Shown: positions 33,939 through 46,761, counted from the first letter of the stretch. The stretch is 64,000 bases of DNA from Protopterus annectens (GCF_019279795.1 NC_056745.1:1495944490-1496008489); one strand, 5' to 3'. A program made the numbers and translations. The notes: generated from the sequence alone by a model not told the origin.

Positions 33939-36224
33939 GTCAACTCCTCTCTGGTTAGATCTGACAACAAACTAATCACCTGGGAAATCCACCCCCCCCC
34001 CCGCAAAGATAACCACCATGAAAAACTTCTCCAAAACTAACTTTGGGGTCCTAACAACAGAGGTGGCTAACTTCACGGCACCCATGCAAATGGAGAATAG
34101 TTGCATGACCGCTGAATCATACACCAATGCACTGTATGAACACATACACAAATGCATAGATCTTGCCATACCCTATAGAACCAAGATGCTCTCCCCCCAA
34201 AAAAGGAAGCCAATCTGGTGGTCCCCTGCCATAAAAAACTTTACAACAGAAGGAGGAAACTGATGCGGAATAAGGTGAAGTCCCAAGATGGGAAAAACTC
34301 CCTTATCAGCCTCAACAAAAAGTTGAGATACCTCATCAAATCCTCTAAATCTAGCTATGAAAACAGAATTGCATCAGATAGTAAAGACAACCACAAGACC
34401 TTCTATATTTATGTAAAGAACCTCCACGGCAATACCAAGATTTGCTCTGACCTACTGCACAATGGTACTTCAAATATCGAGCCAACAGATATTGCCAATA
34501 TACTAGCCGACAGATTCAGTGCCATCCCCCCAAAGGACCAATCACAATAACAGTAGATTCCCAGGCACCCAGTATTACTGCTGCATAGGTTAAAACAGCA
34601 CTGTCCAAGGCCAAGAAGACAGCTTCTATGGGACCTGACAATATCCCTGGCTGTGTTCTACATGACCTACAGAGTGAACCAGCACCTCACCTGTGTGCCC
34701 TGTTCAATCACAGCCTCACCTCAGGATTTGTCCCTACCAAATAACACACTACTATAGTCATCGCCCTCCACAAAGGAGAAGTGACTACAGACCCTGGAAA
34801 CTATCACCCCATTAGCCTGACAAGTCTGATATGCAAAGCTATGGAATGCATCATCATGGGCCTAATAAACAAGGATATAGGGAATCTCCAAACTCTGGAT
34901 CCCACACAGTTTGGTTTTGTGAAGGGTAGATCATGCCTGCTCAACTTGGTCGACTTCTTTGAGTCAGTCACCAGAGCTGTGAATGAAGGCAAGGTGGTTC
35001 ATACAGCCTACCTTGATCTGGCCAAGGCCTTTGATACCATTCCCCACTTAGGAATCATAGAAAAACTCACTAAGCTAGGCATCAACCCCTATATCACTAA
35101 GTGGGTTGCAAACTGGCTCACAGACAGAACCCAGAATGTGAAAGTAGCAGACTCTAAGTCAGACTGCCAACCAGTCATGAGTGGAGTCCCACAGTGATCA
35201 GTCCTGGGTACTCTCCTGTTTGGTATCTACTTCTCAGCAGTCCAGTCCAACACGAAGGGACTCTGGCTGACAAAGTTCACAGACAATTGCAAGTTGGGAG
35301 CAATTATTAACTTCCCAAGTGATGTTGACATCCTACAGAAAGGCCTCACTGAAACCAACGACTGGTATCAGAACCATGGCCTTAAGCTCAATGCCAAAAA
35401 ATGTGACATCATCCCCTTTGGGAAAAACCCAGTTCCCATGAACTACCACATAGATGGTAGTCCACTGAACACAGAAGGCATTATAAGAGATCTGGGAACA
35501 CAGATTGACATCAGCCTCTCTTTTGACCACCACACTGCCACTGTGGTCAGAAAGTCCTTCTCTGTGGCATATCTCATTACTAAGGGTGTTGCATCCTGGA
35601 AGAAAGAGGTCATTGTCTCCCTCTACTCTTCCCTCATTAGGCCAATGATCAAGTGTAATGCCCCATTTGGCATGTACCTCACTAGACACCTGCTACAACT
35701 GGAGAGGCTGCAAAAGTACCTCACAAAGTGCATCCTAGGTCTTAAATACTTGTCCTATATGGACAGACTCAAATAACTCCAACTATTCTCTGTCTCATAT
35801 CGCCTACTTAGAGACGATCTCTGCTTGACTTATAAAGCCATGTCAGACCAGCTCTGTTAGAAATACTACATCTAAAGAAATCCCAATCCCTCCACACCAC
35901 ATGCTCCAGAAACCTCAACCTCATTACCACAATCAACAGAACGTGCTGGAGGGACAGGTTCATAACCCAGAGACTGCCCATGCTATGGAATAGACTTCCC
36001 ATACATGTCAAACAGAGCACCTCACTGGCCCTCTTCAAGAGAAATCTTGATGAGTGGGTGGGAAATAGAAAATTCACCCCGGGGACATCTCCAGTGGCTC
36101 TACTCGACAGAGGCACTGGAAACTAAGGTCGGGTGGCACGATGCCAGGGTAATCCTATGGGCTAGCCTTGTAAAAGCTCCAGGGCCATTAGCCTAGTACA
36201 CACCTATGAATCTATCTACCTATG
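33939..36224 (+). mobile_element. CR1-type LINE, plus strand, nested in copy 4 (copy 5)
   Basis: 5'-truncated within the endonuclease: it begins at VNSSLVRSDNKLIT, equivalent to the SDHK motif. Linker frames follow at 34,018-34,550 (WWSPAIK). RT frames at 34,781-35,197 hold GNYHPISLTSL, TQFGFVKGRSC, AYLDLAKAFDTIPH and SGVPQ, then TGA for Gly of PQGS. Frames to 36,125 include FTDNCKLGA, so both motif C aspartates are affected or displaced. The tail GCCTAGTACACACCTATGAA ends at about 36,224. Confidence 0.88.
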
Positions 36225-36225
36225 G

Positions 36226-36673
36226 TATTCAGCATGAGGCCATGTTTCTGGCACCAGTCATTTGTCTGAGTGAGTTCCTCTTTGAGGATGTCCATATCAC
36301 TAGGGGAATTGATGACAGCACCCAGATTGCAGTCATCTGCAAACTTGGTCAGGCATAGCCCACTGGTTTTGGCCTGCACCTCAGAAAAATATATCCCAAA
36401 TAACAGCGGCCCTAAGACTGAACCCTGGGGTATGCCGCTTGTTACGGGTCTACTGCTTGAGGTGGCTTCCCCTATTTTGACTATGTGGCTTCTATCAGTG
36501 AGCCAGTTTGCTACCCATCTGTTAAGATATGGATTGATGCCCACTTGAGATAGTTTATCTATTATGCCTGAGTAGGGAATAGTGTCAAAGGCCTTGGCCT
36601 GGTCAAGGTAGGCGGTGTGCACTATCTTCCCCTCATCCATGGCTTTGGTGACTGTTTCAAAGAAGTTGACCAA
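36226..36673 (-). pseudogene. CR1 ORF2 RT palm fragment
   Basis: The minus-strand frame holds VNFFETVTKAMDEGKIVHTA, YLDQAKAFDTIPYSGI (motif A), SGIPQGSVLGPLLFGIYFSE (motif B) and FADDCNLGA (motif C, both Asp kept). It ends artificially after LMLNT where copy 5 inserted. A short frame break near 36,690 separates it from the upstream FGF-containing frame. Confidence 0.82.
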
Positions 36674-36946
36674 CTTTAGCAGACATGACCTCCCATACAG
36701 TGATCAGTGATCAGTGACCTATGAAGCCAAACTGTGAGGGATCAAGTGTTTGGAGGTTGCCAATGTCCTTGTTAATGAGGTCCATGATAATCCGTTCCAT
36801 GGCCTTGCATATCAGGCTAGTTAGGCTGATATGTCTATAATTTCCTGAATCGGTGGGTGCTCCACCTCTGTGTAAAGGGATGACAGTGGTTGTCCTCCAC
36901 TCTGCTGGGATGAAGCCAGTACTCAGACTTTGGTTGAATAGGGTGC

Positions 36947-37885
36947 CTAATGATGCTGCAAATTCCTGCCTGATTTCATGTAGGATGCAGCCTGGGATGC
37001 TATCGGGTCCCATGGAGGCTGTATTTTTTGCCTTTGAGAGAGCAGGGATGACCTGTTCCCTGGTGTAAGGGGAATGGGGCAGGTACTGGGGTTGTTCTTA
37101 TTTACTAATGGGGGGGACAGAGGGGTAAAGTTTTTGCTGAACATGTCAGCCAACAAGTTTACTCTATCTATGGCATTTGTATATGTGGTGTCCTTGACCA
37201 CTAGTTTTGAACAGATGTGGGTGCTTCCTTTGAGGTTCCAGACATATGTGAAGAAGGCCTTTTGATTGTCTCTAGTAGATGTGGCCAATTTGTACTTGTA
37301 GTTTGCTTTGGAGGATTTCACTAGTGCTCTTATTTGCTTGTTCAGGCTAAGGAGACATTGCTTCCAATTGGGCACCTGCTCCTTCTTGGTCTTGGACAGC
37401 AATTTGTTCCTTTTGTTATAGAGTTTATGTATTGCAGATGCCCACCAGACAGGTTTACTCTCCCTTGTGGAGGATGATTTAGTCCTGTCAGGTATTCCTG
37501 ATTCCATGCAGCTATATAAATGCTTGTATAGTACTTTGGTGTAGTTTTGGATATTGGTGCCAGTTCCTACAGAGGGGGAGGGGACTGTGAAGCTGTTTAT
37601 ACCATCCCTCAGGAGGTTGTAATCAGCTTCAGAGAAGTTTTTATGTCTGATCCTAGCTAGAGGGGGTTGGGAGACTTTGAAAGTGACTGCTTTGTGGTTG
37701 GATCTTGCCAGGGAGGATGATACTATAGGGGTGCTGCAGTGGTTACTCACATTGGTTAATACCAAGTCCAAGATATTATCACCCCTTGTGGGGGTATCGA
37801 CTAGCTGTTCTAAGGCATTTGCATTGACAAAATCAAGGAATCTCTGGGCATTTGTGTTCTGGCATGAGTAGTAAGTTAAAGTCAC
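36947..37885 (-). pseudogene. CR1 ORF2 endonuclease-linker fragment
   Basis: The 312 residues start inside the endonuclease: FLDFVNANALEQLVDTPTRG, DNILDLVLTN and SNHKAVTF are at residues ~15-70, with Asn replacing the usual Asp in the SDH motif. The linker then has KPVWWASAIHKLYNKRNKL, as in the other copies. The frame ends at the RT fingers, where it shifts to IPGCILHEIRQEF at 36,990. The SNH change at a catalytic position and the shift make it non-functional. Confidence 0.8.
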
Positions 37886-38173
37886 CCAGGATCAGGGTAA
37901 AGGGTTAAACCTTGCTAGATTTGAACAGGTCTAAATAGATGGATCGGGCTTCTTGTGGTCCGGTAGCTAGCAATGATTTTAGTAGGGGTCTTGTCAATGG
38001 TTAACTGCACCTGGAGTGTCTCCTGTGCATCATACTGTTTGACCAGCCTGGAGGTGTGTATGTTTTGAATGTATATTGAAACTTCACCTCTTTTGGCTTT
38101 ACTGCCCTCAGTTTGGGGTCTGAATGTAAAATAATAATTTTCAAATTATTTCATTGCATTATTTTTGGTATTT

Positions 38174-38427
38174 CATCACTGTAAAGACTGCGGTGGTGGT
38201 GCTGCGGTAGTGTTGTTGCCTCACAGTAAGACGTTGTCCTGTTTGATTCTCAGCTAGAGCGTCTTGTGTGTGGAGACATGCGTGAATGGGCGTACCTTCG
38301 TTGAAGGTTGTGTGTCAGGGCTGGCAACACGGCACGTAAAAATCTACTGCCAATCATTAGTGGACCGGAGTTCCGCTGTCGCGACCCCTAACCAGGAAAA
38401 GCTGAAAGACACAACAACACTGTAAAG
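38174..38427 (+). mobile_element. V-SINE with target-site duplication
   Basis: Body 38,187-38,414: tRNA-like head (GCTGCGGTAGTGTTGTTGCC), a V-domain almost wholly deleted (GTGTGTGGAGACATGCG), then the AATCATTAGTGGACCGGAGT and GCGACCCCTAACCAGGAAAA tail. CA(T/A)CACTGTAAAG flanks it at 38,174-38,186 and 38,415-38,427 with one mismatch, a likely target duplication. The tail matches the copy at 1,925-2,203. Confidence 0.8.
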
Positions 38428-38439
38428 TGCATTTGCTTT

Positions 38440-39063
38440 TCCTTGGTCTAGATGCTCCAAGTTGTCTTTGAAATAAACTTAAAGTGTGTGTTTCTGATTA
38501 CTTCTTGTAGCTAGCTGTTTGATTTGTTTCTGGTACCTTTTCATTTTTGACTAAGTAAACTAAGGTTTTACATAAAGAAGACTGTGACTACAATTCTAGT
38601 GGCAATAGAAAGGTAGCCTGGTCTGTCCAAGTTGGGAAAACACACAAGGAGGCTTAAAGTGAGATTATTTCATTGGCCAGAGGGCTTTTTATTTGGGTTA
38701 ATCACTTTTCTTTGAGTCTATAAATTTCACCGCTATTCACACATTGGTGTTTATCAATGTTGTGCATACATGAAGGCACATCAAAACGAATTTGTCCCCA
38801 TAAAGCTTCTGCTATAACTTCACCCAGTGTTCAGTTGCACAAAGAGCATCTTGTCTGCATGCTGATGAGCACACTGCCACATGAATCCAGTTGCACACAG
38901 CCTAGCTGTGGTTTCTTCCCTGAAAGCAGTCAAGTTAGTCCTCTGTACCACCCCTTTTTAGTTCACCTAAAAATGACCTGACACCACAGATCGGCACTTT
39001 CCCAATTTCTCCACCATCATCTTGGTGGATATGGGCATCCTGAGAAAATGTAGGAATTGACTC
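38440..39063 (+). promoter_or_regulatory. CR1 5' UTR with one monomer (copy 6)
   Basis: One full monomer at about 38,500-38,680 (TTTTACATAAAGAAGACTG at 38,576; CTAGTGGCAATAGAAAGGTA; AAAACACACAAGGAGGC) followed by CATTGGCCAGAGGGC, like the block after the 32.4-32.9 kb array. It leads directly into CR1 ORF1 at 39,0xx. Promoter role is inferred. Confidence 0.55.
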
Positions 39064-42000
39064 ATGTTTATTGGCAACCAACTAATTCTTAGAGAAATGG
39101 ATACAGTATGTGAAAGATGTAATAATACAATGTCACTGGAGGCAAGTCTCTCACATATAATCACTCAAAATAACAATCAGGTTGTTGGTAATATAGGTAT
39201 TACACCTAACACACATAATACTGACCCAATACATAGACCAACATATGCTGCGGCATTTAAAAGCAACCTTCCTAAACCCCAAAGACCTCCCATACATTTG
39301 TCCTACAAAAAGAATCCTCAACAATACACAACACAACACATACAACCGCACCCTTTGAGGCCTCAACTACAAAGCCTATAAGGTAAGCAGCACACTACCA
39401 AATATTTTAATCGTAGGAGACTCCGTTGTCAGGCATTAAGATGTCCTGCTCACCTGGCTGAATAAGGGGAAAATGACAGTCAGTTGTCTAGCAGGGGCCA
39501 GGATCCACCAAATCATTCATCCACTCAAGTCATTAGACCACAAGTACCACTATGACTCATAGTCCATGTGGATGTAAATAACCTGAGAAATACCTCCCTG
39601 GACATTATAAATAGAAACATTATGTAGCTTTTGGACTATGTGTATCCCAGGCTGGTATGTGCCTAGCATAGCAGGCATTCTATTTTCATCAAGGATGGTG
39701 CCACAATATGAACAAAAGATGAGTGACTTCAATAAGTACCTTAGTTTTCTGGTGTCATTCTAAAGGGGTGCAATATTTGTCACCATGGGAGGGTATAGTC
39801 AACAGACCTTGTTGCTTTATCAGGGATGGTCTGCTTGTTTCCCCTCTAGGCATTGTCCTCCCCCATATAGTGTCTTTTTAGTTGATGTCAAACTATCAAA
39901 CCTTCTGACTTAGCAAAACCAACCTAAAAGAATCTAAGGATGTTATTGTTCAATGCCAGAAGCCTAAACAAGAAACTTCACTCCCTCCAAGCTCTTTCAC
40001 CATGGAAAATGTGGAGATCTGTGCAGTTACTAAGACATGGCTTAAAGCCACTTAAGGTACCATGGCAGTGCAGGGCTGCAATGCCTACTGCACATTCAGG
40101 CCCGCTACTGCACAGCAAGGGACCAAAGGTGGAGGTGTCTCAATCTATATCAACAACAAATTCACCTCAATATTAGTCAGACAAGACTAATGTGCTTAAG
40201 CTGCTCCCAGTCCAGATTTCCACAAGCAAAATCCCACATCATATCCTTGTAAGCGGTACGTCACCCTGTACGACCTAAAAAAACATAACTTGTACGTAGG
40301 CTTACTGGTTGCCCTTGCCATTATGTCTGCAATCTTAAGGGAACCACTCAACAATATGCTGAGTTGGCTGTTGATGGCACTAGCTATACTGAGACAGAAA
40401 AAGTAGCAAACCTGCCCATAAATTCAGCTCAACGTTCACCCCCTCATCACCTCCAGTCACTTCCTATAAAATACCCCCCACCATTCTTTTGCCTGTTGTC
40501 ACAAAAGAACAGGGTCATCACTGCACTCTCTCAGGTGGAAACACAGCATCAATGGGCCCTGATGCAATCCCAGGGTACCTATTAAATATCCTGAAACATA
40601 ACCTAGCAGACTCACTCAGATCTCCATTTAATCACATTCTCCAGACAGGCTTTGTCCCAGAGAGTGGAGGACTGAAACAGTCATCCCTCTGCACAAGGGG
40701 GACCATAAACTGACCCCGGAAACTAATGACCCATAAGTCTGTCTAGCCTCATAATCAAGGCTACAGAAAGGATAATCATGGACCTGATTAACAATGACAC
40801 AAAAAATTTCCAGACTCTAGACCAAATCAGGTTCAACTTCATCAAGGATATGTCCTGCCTGCTCAGTGGGGTGGACTTCTTTGAGAAGGATATTGAGGCC
40901 ATGGATGAGGATAAGATTCCACCTACCTTGACCTGTGCAATGCATCTGACACAATACCCCTTTGGGTATTCTAGATGAATTAACAAAACTGAGCATAAAC
41001 GTCTATGTTATCAGATGGATAACCAGATGGCTCACCGATAGGACACATGCTGTTCAAGTGGGGGAATCCACATCAAGCAAGAGGCCAGTCACCAGTAGAG
41101 TACCACAGGGCTCAGTGATGGCTACTCCTGTTTGGGAAAGACTTCTCAGATGTCAAGGCAAATGTAGAAGGCCTTTGGTTGACCACGTTTGCTGATGACT
41201 GCAAGATGGGGTGATCATTGACTCCCCAAATGATGTTGATATCCTACAGGAAGGTCTGATGCAGACTAATGACTGGTGTAGAGCCATGGCGTCAAACTAA
41301 ATACAAAGAAGTGTGTAATAATACCCTCCGGGAAATCAAATACCCCTGCAAGTTACAACATTGATAACACTCCTCTAAGAGGGAACCCAGTGGTGAGAGA
41401 TCTGGGTACAAAGCTAGACAGTAATCTGAACTTTGACCACCATGTGTCCACAGTGGTGAAGAAATCCTTCTATGTGGCTCAGCCTATGTGGCTCAGCTTA
41501 TAAATAAAGGCATGGCATCCAGATCTAAGGATTTCATAGTAACACTGTATTCTCCCTCATCAGACCAATAATAGAGTACAATGCACCCTTTGGGATGTAA
41601 CTCGCCAGGTACCTGAAACAGCTGGAGCACTGTAAAAAAGTTTTCTCACCAAAAAAAAATACAAGATGTAACCAACATGTCAAATGTAGACCAATTAAAA
41701 GCCCTATCACAAAGCTAACTGAATGAGGGTTACCCACTCCAAAGATCTAAACCTGATCTCTGAGTTGAATAGATCATGCTGGAGAGACAGATATATGTCC
41801 CGTAGATTGTACCTCCTCTGGAATAGGCTTCCTATTCACGTGAAGCAGAGGCCTTCCCTCATCATCTTCAAGTGCAATCTGGAGCAATGGATGGGAAATC
41901 ACATATTCACTCCTAGTGTGGTGCCCATGTCGCTTATATAAAAATAGTCAGAACCTTGTTGCCGATGCTTGTTATCTTTCCCTTAGCGATACAAAATGGG

Positions 42001-42232
42001 TCTACTTTAGAACCACGAAAGTTTAATAGCTCGAATGCATATGGATCGAACCATATGCATCGAACTATTAAACACTCGAAGTCCAAAAAAAACAAATACA
42101 CAAAAAAAAAATTAAACTAGTGTAGGCAGGGGGGCAAGGCCCCATAAAAAACTGGGTAAAGTCTGCATAAAACTGGCTAGGCATGTATGGGCTCTTGAGC
42201 TGTTAGTCTAGTAATCTCCTATTAACCTAAAA
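39020..42232 (+). mobile_element. CR1-type LINE, heavily decayed (copy 6)
   Basis: ORF1 remains: KCRN, then CERCNNTMSLEASL, KPQRPPI, and degraded esterase blocks near 39,410-39,600. The endonuclease start is NARSLNKK at 39,955, with most of the domain missing after about 40,200. RT blocks run across 40,364-41,940 in several frames: GPDAIPGY, SRVPQGSV, FADDCKMG, CWRDRY and RLPIHVKQ. A fold-back element lies in the 3' UTR at 42,001-42,160. The tail TAGTCTAGTAATCTCCTATT ends near 42,232. The many substitutions mark this as older than copies 1 and 2. Confidence 0.82.
42001..42160. mobile_element. Hairpin-capped fold-back element F4, partial
   Basis: A 53-bp hairpin at 42,021-42,073 (arms GTTTAATAGCTCGAATGCAT... 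and ...ATGCATCGAACTATTAAAC, centre ATATGG/CCATAT) is flanked by AGAACCACGAA and AACACTCGAAG. These match the hairpin surroundings of F3 (AGAAACACGAA, AACACTCGAAG). The core GGGGGGCAAGGCCCC corresponds to F1. The second hairpin is missing, and the orientation is opposite to F1 and F3 as written. Confidence 0.65.
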
Positions 42233-43902
42233 TAGCTCCAATTTGCAGGCCAAAAAACAATGCATTGATGGGCCCTGATAATATCCCAGGATCTGGAATT
42301 GCTATTTAACTGTAGCTTCCAAACAGGTTTCATGCCCCATGAATGGAGAACAGCAACAGTCATCCCTCTGCGCAAAGGTGGGCCATCTACAGTCCCTGGA
42401 AACTACAGACCATAAGTCTCCCTAGTCATATATGTAAAGCCATGGAAATAATTGTCATGGAGATGATCAACCGAGATATAGTAAACCTCCAGACACTGGA
42501 CCCAACCCACTTGGTTTTGTCAAGGGCAGATCATGCCTACTCAACCTGGTAGACTTCTTTGAGAAGGTCACCAAAGCAATTGATGAGGGCAAAACAGTTC
42601 ACACTGTCTAACTTGACCTGGCCAAGGCTTTTGACATAATACTCCTCTTGATCATTGTTGACAAACTCAAGACATTGGATATAAACCAGTATGTCGCCTG
42701 GTGGATAGCCAACTGTCTCACTGACAGGACCCAGGAAGTTAAAAACTGGGGAGTCCACTTGTACAAATAGGCCAATCACAAGTGGAGTACCTCAGGGATC
42801 AGTCCTTGGACCACTATGAAAGTCAAGGTCAATATCAATGATCCCTGGCATACTAGATTTGCAGATGATGATTTCAAATTAAGAGCTGTCATTGAATCCC
42901 ATACTGACACAAATGTTCTCTAGGAAGGGCTGACACAGAAAAACAACTGGTGTCAGAGCCATGGACTAAAACTAAATGCCAAGAAATGCATAATAGTATC
43001 CTTTGGGAAGTCATTCACCCCTGGTAACTATCATATTGACAAAACATCCCTTAGAGTTGACCAAGTAGTCAAAGACTTGGGGGCACACATAGGCAGTAAT
43101 CTAGCCTTTGACCATCTCATATCTACAGTAGTAAGGAAATCATTCTATGTTGCACAATTTATAAACAAAGTTATGGCATCTAGGTCCAAAGAAGTAATTG
43201 TTTCACTGCATTTGGCATTCATCAGACCTGTTATTGAGTACAATACCCCCCCTTTGATATGTATCTAACCAGGCATATCCAACAAATGGAATGGTCACAG
43301 ATGTTCCTCACCAAAACAATACAGGGCCTAAGTAAAATGTCCTATGAAGACCACCTCAAGGCTCTATACCTGTATTTGAAGACTGCCTCAAGGCTCTATA
43401 CCTGTATTCTGTCTCCTACAAGCATTTGAGGGGACATCTATGCCTGGCATACAGGGCATTGTCAGAGCCCACTCTGATGGACCTCCTGCATATGAGCAAA
43501 ATAAACAGCACCAGAATTAGCTGTTCTAAAGACTTAAACCTTGCCTGTGATATAACTAGGACCTGCTGGAGAGACAGGAATGAATCCCAGAGACTATCCC
43601 GTCTCTGGAATAGGCTGTCCATCCATGTGAAGCAGAGTTCCTCCCTAACCTAATTCATGTGTAACTTGGGCAATTGGATTGGGAACAGGAAATTCATCCC
43701 TGGCTTGGCACCTGTGTCTCTAGTGGACACAGGTAACCTGTAAATGGTTCATCTCCCAGGCTCCTGCTTGTAAATGTTTCATCTCCCAAGCCCCTGCTTA
43801 CACTTATCAAGGGTACCAGAACTTGCCAGACATTTGGGATGCATGGCTAGGCTTAAAAAGGCCCTTGTGGTCATTAAGCTAGTAAACATTTATGAACTTA
43901 TG
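42233..43902 (+). mobile_element. CR1-type LINE, 5'-truncated (copy 7)
   Basis: Starts within the RT (ALMGPDNIPG) directly after the tail of copy 6. Visible blocks include SGVPQGSVLGP, FADDDFKL, HGLKLNAKKC, CWRDRN and RLSIHVKQSSS. An internal ~40-bp duplication (AAGGCTCTATACCTGTATT) lies near 43,358-43,410. Several frameshifts and stops. The tail AGCTAGTAAACATTTATGAA ends near 43,902. Confidence 0.82.
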
Positions 43903-43914
43903 TCTCCTAAATAG

Positions 43915-45453
43915 TCTGAAAATGACCAATGGCATTGCTGTTTAACCATAGCTTCCACACAGGTTATGTACCACAAGGCTGGAGAACTGCAACAGTCATC
44001 CCTCTGCACAAGGGTAGGCCATCTACAGACCTTGGAAACTACAGTTCCATGAATCTCACTAGTCTTGTATGCAGTGTCATGGAAAGAATTATCATGGGTA
44101 TGTTTAATAATGACATAGGAAACCTTCAGACACTGGATCCAGCCCAGTTTGGTTTCATCAAGGGCAGAGCATGCCTAGTCAACCTGGTGGACTTTGAGAA
44201 TGTCACCAAGGTAATGGATAAGCAAAATGATGCATACTGCCTACCTTGACCTGGCTAAGGCATTTGACCCGACTCGGGTATTACAAACAAACTCATGGAT
44301 ATAGGCATAAACCCCTATATTATGCACTGGATGGCCAGCTGTCTCTCAGATAGGACCTAGGAAGTTAGGATAGAAGAGGTCACCTCCACAGTGATGTCGC
44401 TAGTGGGGTTCCTCAGGGCTCTATGTTGGCTCTCCTCTTTTTTGACATCTACTTCTCAGAAGTCAAGGCCAATGTCAATGGCCTCTGGCTGACCATGCTT
44501 GCAGATGATTGCAAACTAGGACCAGTCATAGAATCCCCCCAAAACACTAACATCCTACAGGAAGGACTAACACAGACAAATGACAGGTACTAAAGCTGGA
44601 GGTTAAAACATAGTGCAGAGAAATGTGTAATAGTACTTTTTGGGAAATCAGACACCCCAGGAAATTACATCATTGATAAGACCCCAAAGGTGCAGAACAA
44701 GAAGTTATTTTGGTATGTATGCAGATAGTAACCTGTCTTTCTTCAGAGGTAACAAACTCATTCCATTTTGCTCAACTTATAAGCAAGGTCATGGCATCAA
44801 GGTTCAAGAGAGTCATTGTTAAACTGGATTTGTTCCTTAGGCTCAACATTGAGTATAGTGCCCTCTTCAGTATGTACCTGACCAGGCGCATACAAGAATT
44901 TGAACATCAGCAGAGGTTCTTCACAACAAGAATAATACAGGACGTGAATAGCATGGCCTATACAGATCACCTCAGAACCCTATCTCTTCCTACAGACTGT
45001 TTAGAAGTGATCTATGCCTGGTATACAAGGCATTGTTAGATCCCACTGTGATGGTCCGTTTGCAGATCCACAAAATAAATATCAGAATTACTCAATCTAA
45101 GGATTTAAACTTTGCTTGTGACATAAATAAGTCATCTTGGCGGGACAGGCATATGTCTCAAAGAATTCGCCGTCACTGGAACAGTCGTCCCATCTATGTG
45201 AAGCAGAGCTCCTCCCTAATGCTGTTCAAGAAAGGCCCGGAATAGTGGGCGGTAAATCAGAAATGCAACCAGGTATAACTATCTGTGTTATTATAATGGA
45301 CAGAGGTAGCCTGTTAATCTTGCCCTAGCCATCATATACCCCTTAAAGTAACCTCTAAGGCACACAAACTTGTGGGATACAATTGGGATGACTGGCTAAT
45401 TTTATAAAGGCCCCAGTGGATGTTAGCCTAGTATATACCAATGAACCTATGAC
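43915..45453 (+). mobile_element. CR1-type LINE, 5'-truncated (copy 8)
   Basis: Begins in the RT just after the tail of copy 7. A 106-residue frame at 43,929-44,249 holds TATVIPLHKG, MERIIMG and AQFGFIKGRACLVNLV. LADDCKLG lies near 44,505, and the C-terminal SKDLNFACDIN, SWRDRH and PIYVKQSSS at 45,033-45,245. The tail GCCTAGTATATACCAATGAA ends near 45,453. Multiple frame breaks. Confidence 0.82.
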
Positions 45454-45704
45454 TCTTCGAACTGACATATTATCCAGTTTTCCAAGCAAGACTCCTGTAT
45501 GGCTTCCTATACTTACTATCTGGAGTCAAAGTGCTTTTTTCCAGAAAATCCCTTCATATGCAGTTATTCTTTCCCTTTTCTTGCCGTGTACCAAAGAGTT
45601 TCAGTTCAGGCTCAAGGATCACTCACTTTAGCCATGCTAGCTCGTTTCTCTGACATCACCTCCTTCTGTACGCACTTAATTTATTTTGCCGCTGTCAGTT
45701 ACTG

Positions 45705-45815
45705 TCAGAATCATACAAATGAAAGGATAATATCCGCTCTCACTTGGGACTAGAACCTGAGACCTGCAGCAAACTGTGCTGGTGTTACTGTTGCTGCTGG
45801 ATCAACAAGCGCTTC
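45705..45815 (-). mobile_element. Possible short tRNA-derived SINE
   Basis: Second copy of the ~110-bp repeat at 2,690-2,800, with B-box-like AGGTTCTAGTCCC on the minus strand near 45,745-45,757. The rest of 45,454-46,146 shows nothing recognisable. Confidence 0.45.
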
Positions 45816-46144
45816 TGGATGGACAGATGTTGAGTTTTCCCTTAAGAGCCTTCACAGATTCATTGGTACTTACTAGCTTATTGATTTGTGTGGACTTCAA
45901 AAAGTGCACCCAGCCTTACATACCGATGGTAGTTTTTGTTTTTGCCTTTATATTTTTTTCTGTGAGTAATCCAGAGATGGGCAGAACAAGGAGATGAGAT
46001 TTAATTGTTGCCCCTACCTATGAGGGACATGGGTACTAAACTAGGGGTGAATTTGTGGCTTCCCATCCGTTAATAACTTTGCTTTATGTGGAGCCTTACC
46101 TTTCAACTAGAAAACTCCTGGTATGAAGGTTAAGATCAAATTAT

Positions 46145-46146
<2 letters not shown>

Positions 46147-46209
<63 letters not shown>

Positions 46210-46298
46210 AAATACACACATACAGACATATAAAATACAGACACACCACACACACACATATAAAATACACACATACAGACATATAAAATACAGACACA

Positions 46299-46376
<78 letters not shown>

Positions 46377-46394
46377 ACATACACACACGCATGT

Positions 46395-46429
<35 letters not shown>

Positions 46430-46668
46430 AGCAAACATATAAAATACACACATGCAGACATATAAAATACAGACACATACACACACACACACACATACGC
46501 ACACACACACATGCAGACATATAAAATACACACATGCAAACATATAAAACACACACATGCACACATATAAAATGCAAACACACAGACACACACACACATA
46601 AAATGCAGATACACACACACACACACACACACACATACATGCACCCACAAAAAATATGCACACACATG

Positions 46669-46761
<93 letters not shown>
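46147..46761. repeat. Compound (CA)n microsatellite
   Basis: CA arrays interrupted by a repeated ACATATAAAATACACACATA-type module (at 46,202, 46,257, 46,435, 46,518 and nearby). Cys/Val-rich minus-strand frames exceeding 200 residues are composition artefacts. Confidence 0.96.

Larger units (their letters stand above)
36226..38130 (-). mobile_element. CR1-type LINE, minus strand, 5' part (copy 4)
   Basis: The minus-strand endonuclease starts near 38,130 (5'-truncated) and ORF2 continues to WCQKHGLMLNT at 36,226. The next codons of this motif (AKKC in other copies) lie at the far side of copy 5, near 33,923. FADDCNLGA is intact. A frameshift separates the endonuclease/linker frame (36,947-37,885) from the RT frames (36,711-37,013 and 36,212-36,673). 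Confidence 0.85.

Noticed and set aside
33144-36224. Twin-priming inversion of one CR1
   Set aside because: The inverted minus-strand segment contains a 3' end and the plus-strand copy contains its own complete 3' end, so they are two elements.
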